Below, in pieces: positions 24,053 through 35,217 of a stretch of DNA of 64,000 bases. The stretch is from Escallonia rubra. Taxonomy: Eukaryota > Streptophyta > Magnoliopsida > Escalloniales > Escalloniaceae. Each line of letters starts with the position of its first letter. The stretch's first letter is position 1. Below the pieces are notes generated by a model. That model made no database searches. It was given only the letters and a program-made list of their open reading frames with translations, and was not told where the DNA came from. The position numbers and the translations under genes are program-made. Location: NCBI GenBank assembly GCA_033065855.1, contig JAVXUO010002075.1, positions 62,001-126,000 of the forward strand, given 5' to 3'.

Positions 24053-24784
24053 GAGCCAGTTTGTGATTGATTAAAAAAAATAGATTCAGCTTAAATCTTA
24101 ATCAGTTTTCAAAATCTGATTTAATTAGAATCAGTTTGTTGTTTGGCAAAAATAATTTTAAACTAGATTAAATCTATAAAAAGTGTTTGGATAAAAAAAA
24201 TACTTAAATCAGTTTCACTATGACAAAATGACCATTGAGGACACTTAATAAACAATTTTCTAATATCCAAGCAACGTTAACATAATGTTTATTCGTAAGT
24301 AACTATAATGCCCAAATAAATTATTAAAATAACTATTTTCATGCACCTACAGAAGTTGTTACTTTTTATTTTAAATTAAAAACACAAACAATCTCATGTT
24401 ATTGCTTATAGTATGATAACATCCCCAAATTAAAAATAACGTTTATCTTAAGCAAAAAAAAAAAAGATTATCTAGCTGTAAGATAAGAGTTTAATAATAA
24501 GAGAAGAGATAAACTCCAGAAACTATCTAAGATAATTAATTAAGGGGTATGAGAGGTCTTTTTGTGAAAAATATGGGGATAGGATGGTAAATTAGAAGGT
24601 CAAACTTGATTATGAAAAAGTGATTATTTCATAATCCTCACTTTTGAGGATTATGGATTAAATCAGTTTTTAGCTTCTGAAGATGGATTAAATCTCTTAA
24701 TCTCTTTTGCCAAACACCCACATACCTGATTTAATCTAGATTAAATCAGGTTTGACCATCCCATAATTAATCCCAAACACCCTC
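24053..24784. mobile_element. Tourist-like (PIF/Harbinger) MITE, copy 1, 732 bp
   Basis: It starts GAGCCAGTTTGTGATTGATT and ends, read on the minus strand, GAGGGTGTTTGGGATTAATT. A 3-bp TTA flanks both ends (24050-24052 and 24785-24787), as in PIF/Harbinger insertions. The interior holds subterminal inverted repeats built on CTGATTTAAT and AGATTAAATC, and no protein. A related copy lies at 46746-47462. Confidence 0.8.
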
Positions 24785-25032
24785 TTAGTTTACGTGGCAA
24801 TTTGTACCGCACCTGGCAGAATTTTCGATTTGCCTAGATCCTAGAGGAGCGAGTGTGTGTGTGTGTGTCTATATATATATATATATGTGTAACCGGGTTA
24901 TGGGCGGGTATGATGGTTAAAGGAATAAAAACCAACATTAACTTCCCACTTTTGATGTCCCACGATTCTGCGAGTTTAGAAACTAAGGAGAAAGATAGGG
25001 TCGCGAGGTTAGAAATGTTATAGCTAAAAATT

Positions 25033-25104
25033 CTGCCCTGGTAGGATTTGAACCCACGACCAGTCAGTTAATAGCCAAACGCTCTGTCATTTAGCTAATG
25101 AGGA
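25033..25104 (-). pseudogene. Plastid-derived trnN-GUU, degenerate
   Basis: The 72-base minus-strand sequence closely follows plastid trnN-GUU as I remember it: TCCTCA start, TAGCT, AGAGCG, the anticodon arm GGCTATTAACTGAC, TGGTCGT, and GGTTCAAATCCTAC. It has decayed. The anticodon position reads ATT in place of GTT, the D arm is altered (GCTAAATGACAGAGC), and the 3' acceptor arm CAGGGCAG no longer pairs with TCCTCAT. It is therefore a nuclear copy of plastid DNA and not a working tRNA gene. Confidence 0.75.
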
Positions 25105-25330
25105 ACAATGGACTAAAGGAAGACACTCTTGTTCTTTGGACCGATGACTAAACAAAAATGAGTTTCTCACTCTTTTTCTCATACAGCGGGAGAAAGAGTT
25201 ACAACAGCAAGCCCCTCCCTGACCAAAGAGCCTCTGTGACACTGTGATGGGGGTATGAAAGATTCTTCTCTTCGTCTGTCTTTTCGAGTTTTCACTACTA
25301 AGTAGCACTTCTACTATTCAATCACAAGTA
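25033..25330 (-). other. Nuclear plastid DNA insertion (NUPT), approximate limits
   Basis: The trnN copy continues on its 5' side (to higher coordinates) into sequence that includes a 73-codon minus-strand frame (25087-25308) with HSKEQEC-like and FFIP-free content. This kind of spacer frame sits between trnR-ACG and trnN-GUU in plastid inverted repeats. The extent past about 25330 is not certain. The trnN part is the firm evidence. Confidence 0.5.
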
Positions 25331-26174
25331 GGTGTCGCGAAGGGGGAGTTTGTCTTGCTCGTCACCCACAATGAGTGCGAGTCAGTGTTAGTATTTAGTC
25401 TAATCGCCTTAGTATCGGACTTGCCTCGTTTACCCGTACCAGCCCCGTACTCAACAAATATGTAGTTTTTCTCCCAACTCTATCCTATTATGCAATTTTG
25501 ACGGTCCATCTCGGTAATAAATAGTGGACAAAAACCTTACCTATAATTTATTTTTCTCTTATTCTCTCTTATGTCTTTCGTCGCATGCAGCCACTCACCC
25601 ATTTCACCTCTTCTCTGCATCACACGGTCACCACCTCCATGGATCACCTCACAATTTCCACTAATCGTCATCCACCGTTCATCAAACCCTGGCCACTAAC
25701 CACAACATTAGCCTTCTTGCTTCATCACATCTCTCTGGACCACCACCCCTACCCCTTACCAAATATCACCGCATCCCTTACGCCCTGGCCACTGCCACGT
25801 GATGGGTGATGATTGTGCCAATGGCTGGCCGATTGTTGTGCTAATGGGTGGCCTGTGCGGTGGGTAGTCTGGTGATGGCTGGCTGTTATAGTGGTTGGTG
25901 GATCGTGCAGTGGTGGTTTGTTTATATGTCGGTGGTGGGGTGGCGATTTGTTTGTGTGTCGGTGGTGAGCGATGATGGCAGCATAAATTAGTGGATGGTT
26001 TGGGGGGACACTTGGTGGGTGTGGGTTCTATTTGCAGAGTAGGCAGTGTGTGCGCGCGTATCCATGCAGCGTGGCTGGTTTGTGTGTATGTATCCATGCA
26101 GAGTGGGTGGGGGTGTATGTGTGTTTATATGTGTGTATAGAGATGGGGTTGGGGGTGGTGGTAGATGCATATAT
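25331..26174. other. Low-complexity CT/CA- and GT-rich intergenic DNA
   Basis: The plus strand is ACC/CA-rich up to about 25800 and GGT/GT-rich after it, so the halves are roughly complementary in composition. All frames here (25585-25809; 25756-26097 and 25988-26170 minus) are Pro/His/Thr-rich artefacts. It resembles the centres of the TIR elements at 21.7 and 32.4 kb, but I found no terminal repeats. Confidence 0.4.
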
Positions 26175-27745
26175 TTTTTTGGTGCAAATGAATTAAAAAA
26201 CAGAGTTTAAATTACAAACGCCATTGTCCTAAACCTTCGACATCATGCCGTAACAAATAGAACAAATCTTCAGGGGGTTGTTCTAGACTAACATATGACC
26301 TATCTTGAATGGCTCCTCATTTTGCAAGGAAATCAGCACATCTGTTGCCTTCTCGTTGCACATGAACGATTGAAGAATGGGTGTCATGTAGGAGAAATCG
26401 GCAATCTAGAACTAGACTGGATAAAGGATGCCAGACATTTAGCTCGTTGGTGATGAGGTTTTTGGCTTGGTCTGAATCAGTTTCCAGGATGGCCTCCTTG
26501 ATGCTTTTGGCTTTGATGAGTTGTAATCCTTTGAGAAGGCCAAAGAGTTCTACCTCCAGGGCAGTGCTGCTAGGTAGATAGCCCATGTATCCTTCAATCC
26601 AATTGCCTTTTTAATCCCTGATTAGGCCACTGAATCCAGCTTTGTCACCACTCTTCCTACTGCCATCAGAATTAATCTTGTAGTTACCTGCAGGGGGAGG
26701 AAACTAGTAAATGAGTCTGGGTTGATTACGGACAGCTGGTTTGGCAAATGCTTTCCTTAAGTCATTTGCAAAATCCAGAGTGTATTTCCAAGAGATTTCA
26801 TTGCGGATGATGAGACCCTCAATGCACTCTTTGTTTCTATCTTTCCATATTTGCCAGATTGTGGCAGTAAATAGGTGAGTCCAGGAGATACCAGCAACCA
26901 TAGACTTGTTTTTCCCAGTAATATTGCTCTTCAACCAGTTGAGGATGCTGGAGCTGTTGAACTGGTTGATGTTGTTCTGACCCAGGAGATTTTTCCATAG
27001 AGTTTGGGCTTTAGGACAGTCTCTAACAGCATGGAGGGCAGACTCAGCAGAGATTTTGCATATTTGGCAAAGGCTGGAGCTGATGATGTTTCTGGTGGCT
27101 CTAAGCTCATTGGTGGGGAGTCTGTTTTGAATGGTGAGCCAAAGGAAGATGATGATCTTAGGGGGGAGGTTGAGTTTCCATAGCCAATTCCAATCTTCAC
27201 TGTTGATAGCTAAACTGTCCTTATCATGGGTAAGCATTTTGTAAGCACTGGCTATGGTGAATTTTCCATGAGGGTTGGGGTGCCAAGTAGGTTGGTCTTC
27301 TTCATTAGGGCTATATTGAGGGATGTGGATCTTGCATATATCATTTAGAATACTCTCATTGACAATTTCTTTCAGAGAAGTAATGTTCCAGGCCTTATTA
27401 GTGATGAACTCCTGAACAAGACAGTTGCTAATATAAGCTCTATGAAGGCTGGTATTCAGGTTGTTATTACCACACCACCAATCTTTCCAAAAGCTGACTT
27501 TGTTACCATTGGTGATATTCCACTTGATTCCTTTTATGAGGTAAGGCACAACTTTTTTGATGTTATTCCAGATGTGTGACCCATATTTGGTGCTTTCCCA
27601 TTCAGTGAGTTTTTTATTTTTGATATACTTAACCAGAATGACCTGAACCTAGAGGAGGTTTTCATTGTTGATAAGTTTCCAGCAGAGCTTCATAACATTG
27701 GGTGGCCATTCTTTGTACTACTTCTTCGAATTGGTCGAGGTGGAT
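26175..27745 (-). pseudogene. 5'-truncated LINE fragment: RT zinc-binding and RNase H part of ORF2
   Basis: The minus strand encodes the C-terminal part of a plant L1-type ORF2. The frame at 26704-27549 (281 codons) has GNKVSFWKDWWCG, WHPNPHGKFTIASAYKML, WNWLWKLNLPPKIIIFLWLT, NRLPTNE, and a zinc-binding set CQICKISAESALHAVRDCP. An RNase H domain follows (INSDGS near 26660; ALEVELFGLLKGLQLIKAK; LETDSDQ; REGNRCADFLAK). Stops break it: one before the 281-codon frame (LL*VQV) and one after LIRD. The poly-A side is the A run near 26175. The 5' part with endonuclease and reverse transcriptase core is missing, the usual result of incomplete reverse transcription. Confidence 0.8.
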
Positions 27746-27747
27746 CG

Positions 27748-28018
27748 GGTTACTAATGAAACAATTACCAAGAAGCTTGTAAACTTGTTAACCATCCTAT
27801 TTCAAACTTATCTCTTTTCCTTTATATTCTTAAGCCATGTAAGCCTTCATCAGTTTTTTGACATATTTTGTTAAAGAAGTTATGATGTTCACATATGATA
27901 CTCCTTCACTTTTATTACTTTTTTTTTTCTCTTTTTAATTTTTTATAAATTCTAAAGATAAAGTAAGTACATGTAAACATAGACTTTTCTTAATGCCTAT
28001 AATTACTAATCGAGTTCA
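27748..28018 (+). repeat. Diverged copy of the KAS I upstream region, part 1
   Basis: This aligns with 39160 to about 39460. Shared blocks include AATTACCAAGAAGCTTGTAA, ACTTGTTAACCATC, TTTCAAACTT, CCTTTATAT, GACATATTTTGTTAAAGAA, TACTCCTTC, TAAGTACATST and ATAGACTTT. It breaks at about 28018, where a LINE begins. Sequence matching the rest of the KAS I upstream region resumes after the LINE (see 31390-31530). Confidence 0.6.
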
Positions 28019-28019
28019 G

Positions 28020-31000
28020 TACGGCGGGTGGAGTTGAGAGCGAGACGGAAACAAGGAAAGTTTGCCACGAATCACGGCGGATAAATTTAGCAATGGAATG
28101 AATACAGAAATTCAGGAGATGGCGATTTGCTGTCAACTTATAGTAGTTACGAAAATTGCAGTTACAAGTATAAATTCAAAAGTTAAGAATTCTATAGACT
28201 TTGGAGTTATCTCAAATCTTCAGTTAGAAACCGCATCAGCTGAGCTGTTGGAGCAAGATAAGAATGTTCGTGAAAATAGAAAGTACAAAAGCAGAGACAT
28301 TTACGGGGAAAATGAAGGAAATAATTCTATTGAAAGGAAGGTAGGCTCTGAAATGTTTAAGGAAAATGTAATTTTCAACTTAGGTTATTTGGGCCAGCAA
28401 AATGAAAAGAATGCTGAGTTGGGCCAAGTGCAATACTTAAGGGAGACAGAGCCCAAGCCAAATAAGATTTTGGCCCAAAAATAGTCAAAATGGTCCAGGC
28501 AGGTTCGTATTAACACAACTAAAAACACAACTGATAAGAGTGACGTACTTGGCAGACAAAGAAAAGAAGGAGAAAAAGGGCATCAAAGAAGGAAGGAAGG
28601 AAATAGGGGCTCTCGGAAAAAGAAAGAATCAAGGTGAAAGGGATGAAGAAGACAGTTCCACAACGGCGGTGGTTGCAAAGCAACCCCGCCGAGGTCAATG
28701 AATCTTCTAGGATGGAACTGTCGAGGGCTTGAGAACCATTCGGCAGTGCAAGCTCTTCTCAAGCTTGTTAAAGATGAAGCTCCTACAGTTCTATTCCCCT
28801 CTGAAACTATCATGGATCAAAGAGGTATGTGATTTCTTCGACGAAAATTGGGATTTAAAGTTTGCTTTTGTGTAGAAAGAAGCGGTAATTCGGGGGGTTT
28901 AGCCATGATATGACAGGATGAATTTGAGATTGATTTCTGTAGTTTCTCTAAAAACCACATTGATGTAATTGTAAAGAATGATGGAACGGATAGCTTGACA
29001 TTGATGAGTTTCTATGGCTTACCTGAAGCATCCAAAAGGCTATTGGGATGAAATCTATTACGCCAATTAAAATCACAATTCAGCTTGCCGTTAAGGAAAC
29101 AAAGCACTGCATTCACTAGTTTTTTGCTTACCAAAGGCCAATTTTTTTTATAAAAGAGAGCAGACATACCATCTAGGCCTTGTGCTTTTGTAGGATTCAT
29201 TTGGAACAGGGCTGTACAGAAGGCCCGGCATTCCCAGTGTTTTACATTTATTCTTCACCAACGATAGCCTGTTGTTTGCCAAGGCTAAGTCGGAGCAATT
29301 TAGGGAGATATGGCGTATTCTTCAAGTGTATGAGCAAGCATCAGGAGAAAAGATCAATTTGGAAAAATCTTCTATAACTTTCAGCAAAATTGTGAATGAA
29401 AGGATAGTCGGAAAACTTTGCCAATTGTTGGGTGTTAAAGTAGGGGCAAGCGAAGAAAAGTACCTAGGACTACCAGTCGCAATCAGAAAATCTAAATCCC
29501 AAGCATTTTCGGCCATTAAAGATAGAGTATGGAAGAAACTCTAAGGATGTAAAGAAAAGCTCTTTTCATCGGCTGGGAAAGAAGTTTTAATCAAGGCGGT
29601 TGCACAAGCAGTCCCAACATATGTTATGAGTTGTTTCCAACTCCCAGAGTCTTTCTGTGAGGAATTAAATCAAACGGTGGCACGGTTTTGGGGGGGATAG
29701 AGAGAAAAAGAACGAAAAATACATTGGGTTGGATGGAAAAAAGTATGTCTACCAAAACTTAAAGGTGGAACGGGCTTTAGGGATATGAAGGCTTTCAACA
29801 TAGCGTTGCTCGCTAAACAAGGCAGGCGTTTCATCAATAACCCTTCTTCCTTGGCTTTGGCGATGAAAGTTTATAAGGCTAAATATTTCCCAAGTGCCAA
29901 TTTTTTGGACGCAGAACTTGGTAAGAACCCATCCTACCTCTGGCGAAGCATTTGGACAGCCTAGTGTGTTCTAGAAATGGGTACTAGATGGCGAACTAGA
30001 AAGGGAACTGATGTAAATGTGTGGAAGGAGGCTCCCAAGACCAACCACTTTTAGCCTTTTTCACCTATGGGTGGTGCAAGTCCAGTACTAAAAGTTGCAT
30101 ATTTAATTGATCATGACACTATGTCTTGGAAGGTACATATTATCAAATCACTCTTGTTACAGTCTGAAGCAGAAGAGGTGTGCAACATACCACTTCATTC
30201 TTACCCTCAAGAAGATCAATTAATTTGGCATTATGAAAAAAGGGAAGTTTTACAGTAAAATCAGCGTATCACCTGTATCTTCAAGCTATGAATATGATAA
30301 GTAACAAGAGCAGAGGAGAAGCATTAGATGGACAATGTACTGACAAAATTTGGAAGATCATATGGGGACCGGAGATTTCAAACAAAATAAAGATAATGCT
30401 TTGGTAAGCTTACAAGAATACGTTACCAACTAGACTCAACTTGAGAAAGCGAGGATGCCAGGTAAACTTGGAATCCCCGTTATGTGGTAAGAATGTAGAA
30501 ACGATCATGCACGTCTTTCGGAACTGTGAGTGATATTCACTTTGGGAACAAATTTTCACAAATATCGAGCCTGCTGTTAGTTTAGATTTCCGTCTATGGT
30601 TCGAATACATGCATACAACAACCAACTCAAACAATTTTTTGATATGGTGTGTGATGATTTGGCTGGTGTGGCATAATGAAAATTAAGTAATCCACAGTGA
30701 ATCTTATGGTGAGCCTGGTTCTATATACGAAAGGGCCTCATCATTTTTGTCTGAATACCATGCAATTTTGAGCAGATTACATGTTGAGATAACTACCCCA
30801 ACCCCTAATATCTGGGTACGACCTCCTTGCACTTTATATAAGGTGAATATTGATGGGAGTTTTGATGCAAAGACTGTAAGAGGGGAGTATGAATTATCAT
30901 CAGAAACAAAGATGGGGAGGTCATGGCGTCCAGTGCACGACCAATGTCAAATGCAAGTTCGGCAAGACAAGTGGTAGCTACAGCTGCAGTTGAGGGATGC

Positions 31001-31327
31001 GATTGGCGAGGGAAATAGGCTTCTTATCAATTATGCTAGAAGGGGATAGTTTGGACGTGATGCAAGTTTTGAATGGTAAGAATTTAGATTTATCAGAATT
31101 TGGATTAATCCTACATAATGTAGAGGTTAAAAAGAGCGGTTTACAAAAGTGCAGTTTCCATCATGTCAAACGGGATGCAAACAAGGCCGCCCACAAGTTG
31201 GCAGTGTTAAGAAAAGAATTGCATGAGCTTAGGCTATGGTTAGAGAAATTCCCTTCCAGCTTATCTGATATTGTAGCTACGTATAGATTTTTGAGTTAAT
31301 AAATGTTCCCAATTCAAAAAAAAAATG
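28020..31327 (+). pseudogene. Degenerate L1-type LINE with an internal inversion
   Basis: Order on the plus strand: an unrecognised frame (28062-28484) that may be the end of ORF1; an endonuclease start (28698: MNLLGWNCRGLENHSAVQAL) that soon loses frame; then about 29012-29200 where the reverse transcriptase start NPTKAQGLDGMSALFYKKNW reads on the minus strand; then plus-strand RT from FTNDSLLFAKAK (the YADD box reads TNDS), GEKINLEKSS, LGLPVAIRKSK, through AFNIALLAKQGRR to a zinc-binding region. An RNase H remnant (VNIDGSF; 30997-31299 with EGDSLDVMQVL and KRDANKAAHKLA) ends before an A run at 31316-31325. Many stops occur. The central RT palm is deleted and the piece before it inverted. 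A target duplication was not resolved. Confidence 0.75.
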
Positions 31328-31389
31328 TATGCATGCCAATTTCTTTATATAATAGAATGGGTGACATAAGAGCGTTAGCACAACCAAAA

Positions 31390-31530
31390 CTATTATTTAC
31401 CAAAATCTATGAAATAATATAAAATTCAACATAAAACATCCTTATAGAAGAGGGGTAGAATATAATTCATTCAATTGCTAATGACATAACTATACACATT
31501 TTGTACCCTACGCATCAATGATTGTTCTTA
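31390..31530 (+). repeat. Diverged copy of the KAS I upstream region, part 2
   Basis: This matches 39475-39620: TACCAAAATCTAT, GAGGGGTA, TTCAATTGCTAAYGACA, CTRTACACA, TTTGTAC and GCATCAATGATTGT. With part 1 (27748-28018) it rebuilds, around the LINE, one block colinear with the DNA just upstream of KAS I. Confidence 0.6.
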
Positions 31531-31868
31531 TCTCAATATCTTAAAATAGTTTGAGGGGTAACAGTGGTGATTTTTTCATTAAGTGAAAGGACATTTTGGT
31601 CATGTGATTTCATTTCGAGGTGTAAACATAAATATTAAGGGATAAATATGCAAAATAATCATATATACCAAAAGAGGGGAAAATTAAATCATTTTCAACC
31701 TAAGTGAATAACAAGCGCGCGCACACATATTCGCTCATACAATCACCCCCCCCCCCCCCCCAAAGAACCACACACACACACAGACCTATTCGCACAAGAA
31801 TTGAGAATAAAGTAAGGGCATGATAGTTATAACACTAAATTTTCTTGTGTTTATATTTAGGCATAAAT

Positions 31869-32086
31869 AAATTTGCTATCAAAACTCCCATCAATATTCA
31901 CCTTATATAAAGTGCAAGGAGGCTGAGGCCGTACCTAGATAGTAGGGGTTGGGGTAGTTATCTCAACATGTAATATGCTCAAAACTGCATGGTATTCAGA
32001 CAAAAATGACGATGCCCTTTCGTATATAGAACCAGGCTCACCATAAGATTCACTGTGGATTGCTTAATTTCCTAATTTATGCTTCG
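31869..32086 (-). mobile_element. LINE-derived patch insertion flanked by a 20-bp direct repeat
   Basis: The minus strand of this segment is nearly identical to about 30670-30868 of the LINE (for example CCACAGTGAATCTTATGGTG, TCTATATACGAAAGGGC and ATAAGGTGAATATTGATGGG). It is an internal ORF2/RNase H piece with no poly-A. It is bounded by a perfect 20-bp direct repeat, GTTTATATTTAGGCATAAAT, at 31849-31868 and 32087-32106. The duplication shows that this piece was inserted as a unit. Confidence 0.75.
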
Positions 32087-32356
32087 GTTTATATTTAGGC
32101 ATAAATTAGGGCTTTTACTATGGAGGTTTTCATAGTAAATTTACGCATGTTAAAGTTCTCTGGCGGTCTTCAGGTGGTGTTGGTGGTCTCTTGATGATGT
32201 GGGTGGTATTAAATGGTGGGTGGTGTATCAAACCCTAAACATTAAGGGAGTTTCTTTTGCAAATTTTAGACATTTAATAAAGACCATTTGACAAAACTAC
32301 CTCACTAAATTGAGGGTTTTTTTAAGCCCTAATTTTTTCAATGAGTTGAAAAGAAG

Positions 32357-32610
32357 AATTAACGCCAAATTTGTACCTAACGTATCACTCCAGTACAACT
32401 TAAGCACTCAAGTCTCAAATGTGCCAATTAAGTACCAAAATTTCAAAAATGAGCCAAATCAGTAGTATCAGTAACGGACTTAAACATTCGTTATTTTATG
32501 AAGGATAAATGTGTCAATAACAAAAAAACAAATCTTAAAGACGCATGGCGCTATCACCGCTGTTCAACCCCTTCCTTAACCACTACAAAACAAAAAAGGA
32601 TCTCTCTCTA

Positions 32611-32644
<34 letters not shown>

Positions 32645-33658
32645 TCACACGCATGCGCGTACACATACGCCATCACCTAAACGCATCACCCATCATCCAT
32701 TACAACCATCACCCACCAATACCACCAGACCACCACCACCATAACACATACAAGGACACTATATCAAGGTAACTACAACTACGAAATCTCATTGGCAACG
32801 ATTATTGCAAAGAGAGATCCATCTCGCTTCACTGCGGTGCTCGTTGGGTTATCGCCCGTCGCTAGATGGATAATACAAGTGTATGCTGGTCATAGCCAAA
32901 AGCTTTAGCCGTTTGGTGAGTGCTAAGCTAAGCATTGATGGCTGAAAATATTTAAGTACTTTTTGAGCGCATCGGTGTCCAAGGGATGTTCGAGGATGGG
33001 GAGAATAAAGAGGGATGGTGAAATACTTGAGATCCAGTCAATTGAAGGTAATTACAGGAAAATGATAAGGGGAAATTCGAGTTATACTATTTGTTTTCAA
33101 CATTCGAGTTATATGAATGAAATGATGAAAGTTCCCTTGGACGTGTTTGCCGTAATATTCAGCTAGTCCTCATGTGATTTTGGCTCTCTATCACCATTTG
33201 AGTTTTATTTTGTGTAGCTTCCATGAAGTTGTCAAATAAAGTATACATAGAAAAGGAGCAAAGACATGAAGAGAACTAAGGGGTGAAACTGTGTGTGGGT
33301 GGGTGTGGTTGTGACGGTGAAACTGTGTGTGGGTGTGACGGTGAAACTGTGTGTGGTTGTGTGTGTGTGTTACATGTGTGTGTGGAGGGGTGGGGGTGTG
33401 GGGCTGTGACAATGTGTGTATGTGTGTGTGTTTGTGTTGTACTGAATTAAAGAAGAAAAGATAAAGAAAGAAGAGATAAACTTTTTTATAATGACAGTCC
33501 TACCATTGGACTTATTACGGGCATCCATAATCCGTTAGCCTTCGGATTAATTTGGCTCATTTTTTGAAATTTAGATATTTATCTGGCACATTTGACACAT
33601 TGGATACTTAAGTTATACTGGTATGATGCTTTAGAACACATATTTGACTGTAGCCCTT
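32357..33658. mobile_element. Long-TIR nonautonomous element, copy 2, 1.3 kb
   Basis: The left end AATTAACGCCAAATTTGTAC matches the right end, which on the minus strand contains GGGCTACAGTCAAATATGTG. The arms then share ACAACTTAAG or ATAACTTAAG, CAAATGTGCCA and ATTTCAAAAATGAGCCAAAT, for about 120 bp. A short direct repeat AAAAGAA flanks it (from 32349 and 33659). The interior has CT, CA and GT runs like copy 1 at 21669-22481, and shares AAAACAAATCTTAAAGAC with it. No transposase is encoded. Confidence 0.6.
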
Positions 33659-34910
33659 AAAAGAATGTGAAACATCTGTTACCGTGCCATATGTTGAGGG
33701 GAAAAAATGTACATTAGTTTTTTAGATCGTTAATCTGCAACATATATGTTCATGTAGTTTTTGTCAATTAACCTTTTTAGTTATTGTGCTTCAATAGTAT
33801 CTGTTGTAATCTGTTGCTACTAAAAATATGCTCCGCGTACTTTGCAGAACTCGAGCTTGGACCGATGACCTGCAAGATAGAAAACGAGTGACCGCCGGGT
33901 GGGGTTCCTGGCGAAAAACTCTCCGATGCTTAAGTCAGAGCGCAACTACATGATAATAAGTCTGAAAAAGCATGAAAGACACAATGTGTATCTGTGTGTG
34001 TGTGCTCCCATACCTGGGGGTAGACCCCTTTATATAGGGGTAGGAAGAAGAGTCCTATTAGGACTAGGCTGTGGACTAATCCAATCAGGATCGTGTTAGG
34101 ATCCTCGAGGATCACGTCACGATCTTTAAGGACTCTTTTAGAATCCTGATAAGGTAATCATCAATCTCTCATTTTGACTGGGATTCGTCGGGTGTCCCCC
34201 AATTATTGGGAGTTATATCTTAAGCCCCCCACTTTCTTAGTTAAAATGTTTGGCTGAGGAAGTTTATACCTGGTGTCTCAAGACACGCGTCAGATTTGTA
34301 AGTGATTCTCATCCACTTGTAGGGGTAACAATATTTCTCTCTTCCATGTGCTCCGACCTAAGCGGGAGCTTAAGCCTTAGAACTTTGCCCAAGTAGGGCG
34401 CTAGAACCCTAGCTCTCGAGAGCTAAGTCTTAGAATGCCGCCTGAGTAGGCTATTCGGAATCATCTTTAGAAAGACGAATCATGGGATCTCGAGATCCTT
34501 TAGCAGCTGTGCCCCATGGTAGCCTCTCTCGGGAGAGGACACAAAGCTGTGCATGCAAGTTATTGCATGTGCTAAGTGTTTGAATGTCCCCTCGAGGGGT
34601 CACCTCTCCTTTAGAGGGTGTTCATTTTGCATAAGTGTGTGTTCTTGAGCTCGAGCCGACCACATCATGCTTGCGTTTTACTTTGTCGCGAACTCTTATC
34701 ATCAGCTAAGAGCTGGCAAAGAAGCCTCGCACTCACGCTTGGCTGGGTTTTGAATTGACAAAGAATGGTGGGGGGATGAAGTCCCATAGTCCTTTGCCGT
34801 TTCACGGGTTAGAACTGTAGCTAAACCGTTCGGATAGAACTCGAGCTCTATCCTATCACCCTTGGGGGTGTTCGTCCCTCGAGGGACCGCCCTAGAGGGC
34901 TGGTGGAGCA

Positions 34911-35217
34911 CGGAGCTCATGTAATTACCTTTGACGGAACTTAAGAGTTCTCGTCGTACACGCCCTCGGAGGCGGATGGAGCGCGGAGCTCATGCAACTA
35001 CCCTCGAGGGTTTGACGAAATTTAAGAATTCTCTTCATACACGCCCTCGGGGGCAGATGGAGACGGAGCTCATGCAATTACCCTCGAGGGTTTGACGGAA
35101 TTTAAGAATTCTCGTCATACACGCCCTCGGGGCGGATGGAGCCGGAGCTCATGCAATTACCCTCGAGGGTTTGACAGAATTTAAGAATTCTCGTCGTATG
35201 CGCCCTCGGGGGTTTCT
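34911..35217 (+). repeat. Four tandem 73-80-bp repeats inside the LTR element
   Basis: Copies start at 34911, 34984, 35064 and 35143, each with CGGAGCTCATG. Most then show TACCCTCGAGGGTTTGACG, a TTTAAGAATTCTC stretch and ACGCCCTCGG. CCCTCGAGGG is a perfect palindrome, so each unit could form a short hairpin. Confidence 0.8.

Noticed and set aside
25033-25104. Functional nuclear tRNA-Asn
   Set aside because: The acceptor stem no longer pairs and the anticodon position reads ATT.
25087-25308. 73-codon minus-strand frame as a gene
   Set aside because: It lies in the presumed plastid-derived spacer next to the trnN copy and has no known protein family.
34911-35217. Regularly spaced repeats resembling a CRISPR array
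   Set aside because: The repeats are contiguous diverged units without unique spacers, in a plant LTR element.
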